NCBI RefSeq assembly: GCF_040807025.1
Contig: NC_090981.1
Span: forward strand, 42,015,817-42,079,816
Source of the DNA: Struthio camelus
Taxonomy: Eukaryota > Chordata > Aves > Struthioniformes > Struthionidae
Direction: 5' to 3'
Length of the DNA: 64,000 bases
The stretch's first letter is position 1; every line of letters starts with the position of its first letter. The notes under the pieces were generated by a model. It had not been told where the DNA came from and ran no database searches. It saw only the letters and a list, made by a program, of their open reading frames with translations. This document shows positions 1-11,680 of the stretch, one piece after another. Both the position numbers and the translations under genes were made by a program.

Positions 1-3000
1 TCTCTGAAATGATGAGGTGATGCACTCACACCATCTCCTATTCACACTCAAATGGCAGAGCCTCAGTAGTGCCCCTGCTTCTTTCTGCACAGGGGTTAAA
101 ACTAGGTCGATCTGGTGGTAAGTATAGCTTAAAACAGATTTACAGTAACAATGTTCGCCTGGCTAGCACACAAGAGACACTTAATGAATTAAGTGCATTA
201 TAACCTGGTCCAAAGAGAATCTTTGGGCTCCTTTACGTTGGTCTAAGAACTAAGTCAGGTCATTTAAACACAGTTCCGGTTAAGCCAGTTTCGTAGATGG
301 GCCAATCCGTATTTTGACACTGCTGGAAACAAAGTTGGCCTAGCCTATCCCAGGACATAGTTTAACATGCCCACTGAACTAGTTTAAACATGTTTCTCCT
401 GCCATTTGTATACCAGGACAGATGGGATCTTTGAAGTGTTGCTAAATATCATGATTTTATCACAAATCACAAGATAATTGGCACTATTCTCAAAGCCCCA
501 GCTTCTAGAGTCATGTGAAGTTGATAATCTCTTAGGGTTTTTTTTTTCTTTTAATAAAGAAATGACTTGCAGAATGACTATATGGAATGGAAGTGTGGCC
601 TTAAAAAAAAAAGGCATATAAAACCCCAAATATTTTTTGTTTTAATCTCAGGAATTTTTAAGTGACGCATTTGACTCTGAAACAATTGGGGTGCCAATAA
701 CTTCTTTGTTCAACTCAAATCCAGCTTGCTATGCACAGAAGCACTGCTGTTTTAACCAAATTAGTTTCACCTCACAGTTTATTTAAATTGGTTTGGCTTC
801 TGTGTTGAGACAAGTTCTTGGACCTTGGAGTGCACAGCAAACTATAATATAGCTTTATTGACACTTAAAAGTTGTGCAGACATACCTATGTAGCTAAAAC
901 ATCTTCCAAAGTACCCTAGCCACACCGGCAAGAGTTCTAATGCAGACAGAACTGTACCAGCAGAACAATCCATTTACCAGTGTAGGCTATTTCACTCAGG
1001 AGACTGAAATACATTTTTTGTTTTGCTTTGCCAGTATCAGCGGCATCTACACTAGCAGGGTTTGCCAGTACAGCTATCTTGGCAACCCTTTTAAATGCAA
1101 ACAAGCTGTATGTGCCCGCAGCACAGGCTGAGATCTCATTTTTAATGCTATTAAACAGCTGTGTCTTGGGCTTTTGCCTTGTTAGACTCTTTTAACCACA
1201 TTATTTTGTTCAACTGCTAAATAAACAGCGTGGGGTTAAATGTATTAGTGTAATTTATCTTCATTCCTTCCTAATTTACACTTCGAATGAATTAATTAGA
1301 ATGATCTAATTAACACTGTACAATAGCAGTACCAGCGCCAGAGATCTCTCAGGGGATGAGGCCAGGAACACCCCTCAGTGACCCACACCTGCTTTTCTTA
1401 TCATTTGCCTTTGATGGGCTTCTCCAGCCTGCCCTGAAAATAGAGGTTTGGGTGGATACAGCACAATGTGACACAATGCCTGTTCAGTGCCAGAGAGGTA
1501 TCTAAGCGTTTGACGGGAGGTCAACATAGAATTCTTAGCAACAGTGGTACCACTTTGCCCATGGGGCGGGGGGAGAAAAATCCCTCTTTGCCCTGTTCTC
1601 CTTTTCTATATATGTTTATTTTTCTAAAGGATTACATTCAGTCAGATTGGCCCTTAGATGTCATTCCTGCATGGTTTTGCCACTCAGATCAAAATCAGAA
1701 AATCTGCTGCTGTCTAAAAACTGGCACTAAGCACTAAGGGGCAAATTTTGCTGTCTATGACATGCAAATACTCCTCCCTGGAACACTTATATTGCATCAG
1801 CGTGACAAATGGTTGTGACATACGATTTCCTTGTCACTTGTAAAGTGTATCAGCATTAGCCCATTTGAAGTCAGTGAGTTATGCCATGTAACATATAAGA
1901 CAGAGGAAAAACAGGCCTTGGTTTCTATATAAGGCTGAATACGGTTTGTACAAAAGATTTTAAAATGGGTCAATTTGTCTTTAAAATAATGTTATGAATG
2001 TGAATAATGTTCAGAGTGAGAAAGATTTTCACCTAAAATTTCTTAATCCTTAGGGGAAACCCTTGGGAAAACCTTACTATTGCATCTAGTCCAGAATTCA
2101 GTTTTGCACTACTCCAGTAGTATCTGCTTATACAAAAGAGCCGCACTAAGAGAAAGCCTATCTGCCTCAGACTATGAAGAAAAGCCCTCCACTTTGCTTT
2201 GTGTATAATTTTCCCGATCAGCCTTAACATTTTCCAGCTCCTCTTGCTCTCTAGTTACCCTCCAAAAGTCTCTGCTACCTGGCCTTTTCTTTACTTTTTG
2301 CCTATTCCATATTGTCTGGACCCTTTTCTAGCAAGAAATGTCACTCCTGAGCAACCGAGACAACAGTGACAATGAACCATTTTTGATGGAGTGTGATTAA
2401 CAAGGGGTCCCAGTCATTACTGGTATGCAAGCTACTTCCCAGAGAGAGGTGGTCCAGCACAGGACTGAGAGCTACCACTGTAAAGAGTGGTTGATGCTGC
2501 TTCTGCCATCACGTACAGGGACACTCAGCAAAAGAGTCTCAGCATCTCTTTCTCGTGTTAGTTCTCAAGAGACTTCAATTCCCTGGGCCTGTCTTTGCTG
2601 GCTACTCCCTTCTCTGAACAGTGACCCACACAACGGCAGCTACTTGCTTCTGTCTGGGTGGAGATTCCAGTCTTTGCAGCGGCTTCCCTTTTCCTTCTCT
2701 CTTCCTAAGTAGCAGTGGCCCCCAGTGGTGACAGCTGAGCTGGCTTCTCATTTCATGTTTTTCCACTCTGCACTGAAAAGCCTCCATGCTGTAGCAGAAA
2801 CTTGACCTAGCGACTTGCGAGCTCCTCACATCTTCCAGTTCTGCAGGGACCATGGGCCAGTTCTCTTTGACCTCTTCCAGCCCCTACAGACCTAAGTTTG
2901 GAACCCACCAACATTGTTTAGCCTCCAAGAATGGGGCTGTACCTTATAATATTCATTAACATGCATCATCTTAAAGAAGGAGCCAGATAATTCAAATAGA

Positions 3001-6000
3001 GGACAGTGTGTCAGTCAGGGAGAACCTTAAATGATGGAGATTTTTTGCTCTCCACATTTTATGATGCTAGTACTGAAAGAAGAAAGACAAAAAATACTCA
3101 TGCAAACAAATAGTTTTGGCTTTGTAAAGACAGGAGTACATGCACAAGTGTACTGCTACTTACGAATGCAGGAATAGCTGCTTAGATACGTACTCCTCTC
3201 TTATGTTGCACCACCAAAAAAGTAATGTATGAACCTCTTTAGACATGGTGAAGAGTCAAGCCTTACATGGACAGGTACCACAAAAAAGGCAATGCACAGG
3301 AGCTGAAATGCCCTGACCATGTCACCTGCTTAGGAGAAAGCTTCAGATTTGCTCAGGTGCAAAAGAGCAAGCTTAGGAGAGAGAAAAAAACTTTTGCTCT
3401 TTCTATTTCTCAGTATCTGGAGGACATTCAGCTAATCTTTCCCTACGGATATTCAGGTACAGGTCTGTCAGGACCCTGGGTATAAGTCCAGGTTGCTCAC
3501 CCGCACAAAAATCTATCAAAAATCACTGCTACAATCATCCACTGTAGCCAAATTAAAGCAAGGAACAACACATTTCTTGCAGTCACCATTTCCGTTATCA
3601 TACACACACATCTTAGAGATTCACTGCCTGTGAGGTCATGGGAAGTGGTCCACAGAACCTAAGTAAATTGTAAATTTTATATTGGTTCCAATGTTAAAAG
3701 TTTGATGAAGAGAGCAAGAGGAAGGCTAGCATGTTTTGTTGCGGACCACTGCTTAAGGGCGGCAGATTTTTATGGGTTTAAGACAGATCCAGACAAGTAT
3801 TTTAAAGCAAGCTTGTTTGTGTAAGTACAGCTTTATTAATTTTCCTGCTGAACAATTCACCACAAACATCTGGAACACCATTATTAGTAGTTTTGAAGCC
3901 ACATTAATTCTGGATGTTCTTAAATAGCATTTTTACAGACACTTAAGAACACTTAAGAAAAGAACGTTTTTGAAGGCTCTTGGCAGAACATGAGAAAGTT
4001 AAAATAGAGTCTCAGTTACCTACTCTTATTCTCTGAAGCTTGATGATTGCAAGGCCTAAGTAATCCGATTCCATACATTTTAACAGAATGAAATGTGTCC
4101 TGTGGAGTTGGTATTTCTGTGGTTTAGATCTAACTTTTGAACACGTTGCCTACAGCAGAGGTTGTTTCCCAGGCATTCTTATGCGCACAAGTAGCCTCAG
4201 TATCCTCATCAGCCCACGTCTGTTTAATGAGAAGGACTTAAAAGGACACATTTGCTTGTTTTAAAAGACTTGTTTATGTACTCTCTCAAAGCATTTATTT
4301 GAGACTTTATTGTTCTTGTGCACAAAGGAAACCAGTGAATTGGATCCTGCCACAGAGCCTGTGTATTATACAAACATTTATAGGTTCTTTGTGAGGTTTA
4401 ATCCTTCACAGTACCAGTTGGATTTTTTTTTTCTTTTTTGAGCAAGCCTTTGTAGAAGATGAATTCACTCTTGATGCATGCTGGTGCACTTAGACTTGCA
4501 GAATTTTTTTTTTAAAAGAAAACCAGTTTATGAATGAAGAAATTTCACATTATAATAGTCAAACTTTACAAGTTTCATGTTCAACAGTAAGGGGAAAACA
4601 GATTGCTTAGATTAATTTTATTTCAAAAAAGCATGTCACCTCTCTGCTCCACAGATTAATTTGAATGATTTAGTTAAGCCCAAGTTAAATCCAAGGACTT
4701 AAACTTGGAAGAATGTGTAGGGAGGGCAAGGCTTCAAAACCTTAATATAGTCATTGTGGCATTTAGTCTGGTTATTGATTTGCATCTTCAAAGCTCTACT
4801 TTATTTTAGGCTAATGGAGTTTAATTAGAGATCTGATTGCTGTTGAAAGTAGCAAAAATGAAACTGTTGATGCTTTATTTTAGCTAAACATTTTCTGGCA
4901 CTTTTCCCAACCTCCAGGACATGTCTCAACATGTTTCCACTCTCCTACCTGAAGAAAGAGCCACTCAGCATGTAGTATGTATATGTATATTTTGGCTTAA
5001 AGAAAAGACAGTAGTTTGGAAATAAAGAAGACAGCTTCTGTCTTTTGTAATAGGCCATATGTTAAGATGTAAAAGAGGTAATACAATAAATGAGGAAGAA
5101 TTTGAAGTGCATAGCTGGAAGATAGCTACCTGATCACTTGGGCTTTCTCAAAGAAATGTATGTACTGTTTTTCTTAACAGGCAATTTCCTTTTCAGACTC
5201 TGCTTTCATCTGTATGTAAACTTCAAATTTTGCTCAAATAGAATGACAAAGCTTGGTGACTAACCATATCCAAATAACTGATTGGAAAAAACACTGGATT
5301 TTCCTTAAAGGAATAATGCCAACTCAGTTGTGGAAGCAACCTTATCTTACGATGGCTAAATGATTAGAAGATGTTCACTGGTACGTTCTCCAGACATCTT
5401 TGAAATTCATTGCTAATAGCAATAAACTGTGCAAATCTCAAGTATTCTGGACAGAAAAAGCATACTGGAGAGTTTTTTCATATCACAATAAACAGATGGG
5501 GGCAGAGGAAAGCAGCTTTAAGATAGCACTCCTCACATAGCAGTTGTCAGGCACACATAAATGGAGTTTGTAGTTCCAAAATATCAGTTCACCAAGATAC
5601 TCAGTTCACTAGCTTGCTGAAATACCAACACACCTACAACGGTACACACAGGTCCAGCCAGAACTTCTGTTTGTGCATGTGCGGTGTTTACTCTCATTTT
5701 CTCAGACAGAAACATAAAAATGAAATTTATGGAAATATCTTAGATTATCAGTTATATAAAAACTTGTCAGATCTGGACATCTGGCTTCAAAAATTTCTCA
5801 ACAAAATGTTAAATATTCATTGTACATATGAAGGTTGTATATATGTGAAAGCCTCAATAACTGTTAATACAACCGTCAGATTTTCATGCAGATGAAAGCT
5901 GCATGCACATACACACAGAATTCTCTGATTTGCCTACAGGATTACTTGAGCACCTGTGACTAAGATACTTTGGATTGACCTTCTGTTTCTCTTCTGCTTA

Positions 6001-6985
6001 AATACATTTCAAAAAGTTTCCCTTCTGCTAGGGATCATTGAGATTCCAGTACGGTAAATGGAGAAACGTCTTTGAGGTATGAAATATCTGACAAAAATCA
6101 TAAGTGGTTTCACCAGACACCACTGCTTTGCCCAGAGCATGGTCAGATCAAAAGAAAAAAAAATCTAAAAAACTATGTAGAATTCAAATTCTCCTTTGCT
6201 ATTGATGCATCAGTTTCCATACTATTTTTATAAAATCAATAAAGAGAACGTGAAAAGTAAGATTTTATATTGCTTTTCTGAGCAGGTTTAATGAAGATGT
6301 GTTTCTGCAAGAGAGCTGGGTTGTCTGAGACTGAAACAGTTTTAAATTTTGCTAGAGTTTCTACTTCATATTTCCTACCACAGGACATCAACGTGTGAAG
6401 TTCTAAAATATGCATGAAGTAGTAAGATGTGGTTTAGCTTTTTCATGCTAATACATCTCACCACAGAAGTGAAAATACATTTAAAACATAGTCCTTAAGT
6501 CTGGGCTGAGTTTTGCAGCTATCTTTCCCTGCTCTTTTCCCTGTCCTTGCAGTAAGGTGACAGATGCCTGCCTCGAGTTAGTGCTTCTGCACGCTGGGTG
6601 GGACGTGAACACCCTCTCATGGCTCTAGCTGGGAGACAAACACATGGCACTAGGGAAGGGAAAGCGCGGCCCCAAGCTCGTGAGACATGATCATAAACCT
6701 CACCGTTTAGGCAATCACTCGCCATGAACAAACATCAGACATCTCAAAAGGTATTGGGTGAATCCTGGCTCTGTTGAAGACAGTAAGCAGAAGACTGGAG
6801 ACATAGTTTTGCCTCACAATATTTACTATGGAACTATGCAATCAAGCATGTTTAGCATGCTTTTATATTACCAAGGTTCACAGATATAAAACTAACTCTA
6901 CCCCTTCCCTCTTTAGATGCATCCTTCTTCATTCTTTTATAATTACTTACGACACAATTATTGATTCTTTATAAATAACCCCGTT
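1..6985. other. Intergenic DNA, no gene recognised
   Basis: The stretch is AT-rich and all open frames are short (under 100 codons), without family motifs or flanking splice signals that join into a gene. A homeodomain-type AT-rich patch with several TAATTA-like words lies around 1230-1330. A segment around 840-1140 looks like a degenerate old DNA-transposon remnant (listed separately). In other amniotes the gene upstream of HEXB is ENC1, so regulatory elements could be here, but nothing in the sequence alone proves it. Confidence 0.6.
840..1140. repeat. Possible degenerate DNA-transposon remnant
   Basis: Wording such as ATCTACACTAGCAGGGTTTG followed by CCAGTACAGCTATCTTGGCA (about 1045-1084) resembles old non-autonomous hAT-like elements common in sauropsids. 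I cannot see terminal inverted repeats or a target-site duplication, so boundaries are approximate and the assignment is only an impression. Confidence 0.22.
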
Positions 6986-7078
6986 TCAGTTGTTTCAGTC
7001 TTCACTGCTAAGGCCAGTCCTCAGGAATTCCAGACCCTGGGGACAAGAGAGGAAGGCTGGAGAAAGGAAGACTCTCCC

Positions 7079-7978
7079 TTGGTTGAGGAGGATCAGGTTA
7101 GAGATCTTTTGTCCAAACTGGACATCCATAAATCCATGGGCCCCGATGGGATGCACCCACGAGTGCTGAGGGAGCTGGCGGATGTTATCGCTAGGCCACT
7201 CTCCATCATCTTGGAAAGGTCCTGGAGATCAGGAGAGGTGCCTGAGGACTGGAAGAAAGCCAATGTCACGCCAGTCTTCAAAAAGGGTAAGAAGGAGGAG
7301 CCAGGAAACTACAGGCCTGTCCGCCTCACCTCCATCCCGGGAAAGGTGATGGAACAGCTCCTCCTGAAGGTCCTCACTAAGCATGTGGAGGACAAGAAGG
7401 TGATCCGGAGTAGTCAGCATGGATTCACCAAAGGGAAATCATGCTTGACCAATCTGATAGCCTTCTATGACGGAATGACTGGCTGGGTAGATGAGGGCAG
7501 AGCAGTGGATGTTGTCTTTCTGGACTTCTGCAAGGCTTTTGACCCTGTCTCCCATCACATCCTCCTAGGTAAGCTCAGGAAGTGTGGGCTAGATGAGTGG
7601 ACGGTGAGGTGGATTGAGAACTGGCTGGATGGCCGAGCTCAGAGGGTTGTGGTGAACGGCGCAGAGTCAAGTTGGAGGCCTGTGGCTAGTGGTGTCCCCC
7701 AGGGGTCAGTCCTGGGTCCAGTCTTGTTCAATATATTCATCAATGACCTGGTGGAAGGGACAGAGTGCACCCTCAGCAAGTTTGCTGATGATACTAAACT
7801 GGGGGGAGAGGCTGACACACCAGAAGGCTGTGCTGCCATTCAGAGGGACCTGGGCAGGCTGGAGAGCTGGGTGGAGAGGAACCTCCTGAAGTTCAACAAA
7901 GGCAAGTGCAAGGTCCTGCACCTAGGCAGGAATAATCCCATGCACAGTACAGGCTGGGGGTTGACCTGCTGGAAGTAG
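7079..7978 (+). pseudogene. CR1 ORF2 reverse transcriptase fragment (frame 1)
   Basis: About 299 codons of the CR1 ORF2 protein, from the region just before the RT fingers through the FADD active site. There is no ATG at the start of the frame because the element is 5'-truncated. It ends at a TAG at 7976-7978 after a frameshift. This is a relic of a retrotransposon protein, not a host gene. Confidence 0.88.
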
Positions 7979-8000
7979 CTCTGCAGAGAAGGACCTGGGA

Positions 8001-8582
8001 GTGCTGGTGGACAACAAGTTGACCATGAGCCAGCCATGTGCCCTTGTGGCCAAGAAGGCCAATGGTCTCCTGGGGTGCATTAGGCAGAGTGATGCCAGCA
8101 GGTCGAGGGAGGTGATCCTGCCCCTCTCCTCAGCCCTGGGGAGGCCTCACCTGGAGTGCTGTGTCCAGTTCTGGGCTCCCCAGTACAAGAGAGACATGGC
8201 ACTCCTGGAGAGAGTCCAGCGGAGGGCTACCAAGATGATTAGAGGGCTGGAGCACCTCTCCTATGAAGAAAGACTGCAAGAGCTGGGCCTGTTCAGCCTG
8301 GAGAAGAGAAGATTGAGAGGGGATCTCATCAACGTGTACAAGTATCTGAAGGGGGAGTGTCAAGAGGATGAGGCCAGCCTCTTCTCCGTGGTGCCCAGCA
8401 ACAGGACAAGAGGCAATGGGCAGAAACTGAACCACAGGAAGTTCCATCTGAACCTGAGGAAAAACTTCTTTCCTGGGAGGGTGACAGAGCATTGGAACAG
8501 GTTGCCCAGAGAGGTAGTGGAGTCTCCTTCCCTGGAGATATTCAAAACCTGTCTGGATGTGATCCTGGGCAATATGCTCTAG
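8001..8582 (+). pseudogene. CR1 ORF2 C-terminal fragment (shifted frame)
   Basis: About 190 codons that continue the same ORF2 in a different frame, beginning near [11 protein letters not shown] and ending with the usual CR1 C-terminus just before the 3' UTR. The shift relative to the preceding fragment is explained by short deletions around 7940-7975. Confidence 0.85.
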
Positions 8583-8662
8583 GTGGCCCTGCTCGAACAG
8601 GGAGGTTGGACTAGATGATCTCCAGAGGTCCTTTCCAACCTAAACGATTCTGTGGTTCTGTT

Positions 8663-11104
8663 TTAAAGAGACTCATGACAGTGGTACTCTTTCCCTTCTC
8701 ATTTCTTATTCTCTGCATATAGTTATCTGTCTTTACACATTCTTGTCTGATTCCATCTTGGAATGGTGCATTCAGACCATGTCCGAACTATTAATAACAT
8801 GTATGTCTCTCAGCTGCCCTCCTAGCTTAGCAGTATTTGTCCATAAAGGTAAAAGGAGCTGCAGAGAGGGGAGCCTGCCAATTGCATAGCCAAAATACAC
8901 TCAGCCACACCCTGGTAATGAACTGACTTTTGGAAGGATTGCACAGATTCCACCCCGATAGGTTTTGGTACCACACCCCCTATCTGATCCACTCTCTGCA
9001 GCTCTGCTTACTCCACTAGAACCCACAACCAGGGAAGGATAGCTCTGGCCTGTTAATGCCTGCAGGCATAGTTGTTCGCTCTACCCTAATCTGAATGAAC
9101 AGATGAACTCAAAGTTTTGGAAGTGCATTTTCTAGACATTATTCATTTAAAACTGAATCCCAGTTCCTGTGAAGTCAACAGGAGTTTTGCCAATGAACGT
9201 TGACGCCCCTGCTATTTTATTCCTTGGCCTCCTAAGCAGGAACTGCCAATCATGCTGTATTACACAGTAATTTTATTAGGCATCCAATCGTGCTTTCAGC
9301 AAAGTAGAGACAAGTCATCCATTGCCTTTGCCGGCAACAGAATCAGGCGCCTTCAGCAAACCACCAAATTCTTTACATGTTTCTTTTGTTGGAGACAATT
9401 CAAAGCAACCTGACTTCCAACCATGACTTCTAAACTGATACACTAAAACATTATGCCATCAAATATGTGTAGCATCAAGCTCCTGTCTGTAAGCCTATTT
9501 TCAGACATTTTCTCCCTGTTTCAGGAGCTAAGTCCTCTCCCATTTCCTTCTGAATAGCAAAGCTTGTAAACTAGACTTCTGTAGACTTCATGTTATATTA
9601 TTCTGTACAACTAACATGAAGTGTCAAAAAAATAAGATAATAAAAAATCCAGATCTTATTTTTCATAGGAAAATCAATTTTGGCTTTATAAAAATGTGTA
9701 ATTACCACTTCAGACTCATTGCCTGGAGGTATGTATTTTTGACTGTGTCTTTCTGTCTGATTATTAAAAAAATTAATACAGCTGCAGATGGCAAAATATA
9801 TGCCTAATCATATTAGGCAATCTCTTGAAAATACCGGCACCTTGGAAAAACAGCTCTTGGCAGAGCTGAAAGCAATGGATGGTACGGCTTGAAACTAACT
9901 TTCTTCATCCTTTTATATCCCTTTCTCCAGTTTCAGCTACAGTCAAGGCAAAAAGCCATCATGGAGCTTCTTTCCACAGTGTTTACATTCAAAAACCTTT
10001 AAGAAGGGAAAGCAGAAAAATGGCAGTATGGGCATGCTCCTTCAGGGACATGAAAGGTGGCCAGCACAGGTCTCCTCCATTCAGGGTGTTGCTTTAAAGC
10101 TATTTTGTACAATCAGAACAGATAGAGATACAGCAGTTCTAAGCATTAGGTCCAATTTGTCTGCATATTCCCCCTGTTTACACAATTGTGAACTGACATA
10201 AACAAAGCTGGTTTTGTAAGCACTCTTCAGCAGACCAAGCATAGCGTTGAAAATTAATAACAGGCATTATAGATGTATAGAGTCTATCTCTGACACTCTT
10301 TATTCATAGCAGTAATATGAAGTACATTTACACAAAGCATTACAGGTAATATGAGTAACTAATGACCAGAAGAAGCAGGAGTTATTAAATAACATGACCT
10401 GACCACTTCTGCTGACAAATTAAACAGCAAATACAGTACACAAGCTTTAGAGGTCACTAAACAAAAGCGATTACCAACTGCCAAAACAGAAAGCAACATC
10501 TGTTGCTGAGGTCTATACAAAGAAAATATTACTGCTCAACTGCAATCAAAACCATTCCACAGCTCTTAAAATCCACAGTTCACTTTAAATGTATTGTATT
10601 TTATTTGAAACCTGATATTTTGTAAGGTTTTCTTTATCACTTAAAAAAAGCTTTTCTCCAAAATATTTCACAATAAATCTCAAAAAATTCTTTTCAACAG
10701 GTCTTACTCTGTATACTGAGCAATACTGTTTAGTTATACTGTCGTAGCTCTCAATCATGATTCAGTGTTTACTCAAATCTATTTCTGAGCTTCTCCAAAG
10801 TCATAACTTTCAGATCATAACTCTCAGATTCTACATTATACTTGTAAATAAAACTAACATAATAAATGAAACACTGACAAAAAATATTGGGGGGAGGGGT
10901 TGGAGGGAGGTGGAGTATTAAGAGCCATATTGATTAAGCATTAAAGGATCATTTTTTCATGTTATGAATATACAGAAAATTCAAATTTTTGGAAGTTAAA
11001 GTCCTATAGAGTATACTCTGCACTTTACCATCAACTGATAAAGCTCACTTTGAGGGCTGAGATTCCTCATCTGAACAAAGCTTCTCTGATTTCTTCTTTG
11101 TTGT
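8663..11104. other. Intergenic DNA, nothing recognised
   Basis: AT-rich sequence with only short open frames and stop codons throughout. I see no RNA gene, repeat terminus or splice-linked exons. A short G-rich patch with GGGG runs lies at about 10891-10912. Confidence 0.5.
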
Positions 11105-11680
11105 GTCAAAATCATAGGATATAGGCAAAAAGGGATCTCTGGAGGTCTCTAGTCCAACCTCTTGCTCCAAGTAGGGCTAGCTCTGAAGTTAAATCAGGTT
11201 GCTCAGGGCCTTTTCCAGGCAAATTTTGAAAATTTGCAAGAACGGAGAATAATCTCTTCGCGCAATCCTCTGATAACGCTCTTGCTAATACAGCCCTGAA
11301 TGCAGTTGGCCCCCATCACTGCAAGGGCACACTGCTGACTCAGGTTCAATCTTCTGTCTCCCGGCAACTCCAGCACCAGCCCAATTCAGTAGACGGTCCA
11401 CACTTTTCCTGGTCTTGCTGCCAGCGTACCTGTGGAAGCTCTTCTCATTTCCCTTCACATGCCACACCTGCTTCAACACCAGCCAACCTTTGATCTTGCT
11501 TATTCCATCCCTGCATGCCCAGGTGATGCTTCTATAACATTCCTCCTTGGTAGTGAGCCACTACCCATCTGCTTCCTTTTTGTATTTGAGCTCAGCCAGA
11601 TGGTCCTTGTTCAGCCACACTGGTTTCCTGCTATGCCTGCTCTATATCTCGCACAGTGGGATGGCCTGACCGGCCAGTAA
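11105..11680 (-). mobile_element. Old CR1 LINE remnant with internal deletion
   Basis: On the - strand the 3' end lies near 11107 (ATCATAGGATATAGG, then a degenerate GACCTCTGGAGATC-type word). The part at 11280-11360 matches the CR1 segment with the GGGCACACTGCTG word. The part at 11530-11680 reads on the - strand like the CR1 linker between endonuclease and RT (a P-V-W-L-N-K-x-x-L-A-E-L-K pattern). These two segments are far apart in a complete CR1, so the copy is internally deleted or composite. Divergence is high, and boundaries are approximate. Confidence 0.65.

Larger units (their letters stand above)
6990..8662 (+). mobile_element. CR1 LINE, 5'-truncated, 3' part of ORF2 plus 3' end
   Basis: This is a CR1 non-LTR retrotransposon copy lacking its 5' end (no ORF1, no endonuclease domain). 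A reverse-transcriptase frame starts near 7079. It shows motif A (LDFCKAFD, about 7530), motif B ([14 protein letters not shown], about 7690) and the catalytic FADD box (about 7781). The frame is lost near 7930-7980, where comparison with the family suggests two small deletions. It resumes in another frame at 8001-8582 with the C-terminal thumb-like region ([20 protein letters not shown] and onward). The 3' end reads GATGATCTCCAGAGGTCC and then ATTCTGTGGTTCTG, the family's hallmark terminus. The copy is inactive. It lies in the intergenic region upstream of HEXB, in the same orientation as HEXB. Confidence 0.93.

Noticed and set aside
8130-8492. 120-codon - strand frame opposite the CR1
   Set aside because: It is the antisense shadow of CR1 ORF2. 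The same pattern appears opposite the CR1 at 53.6-54.7 kb.
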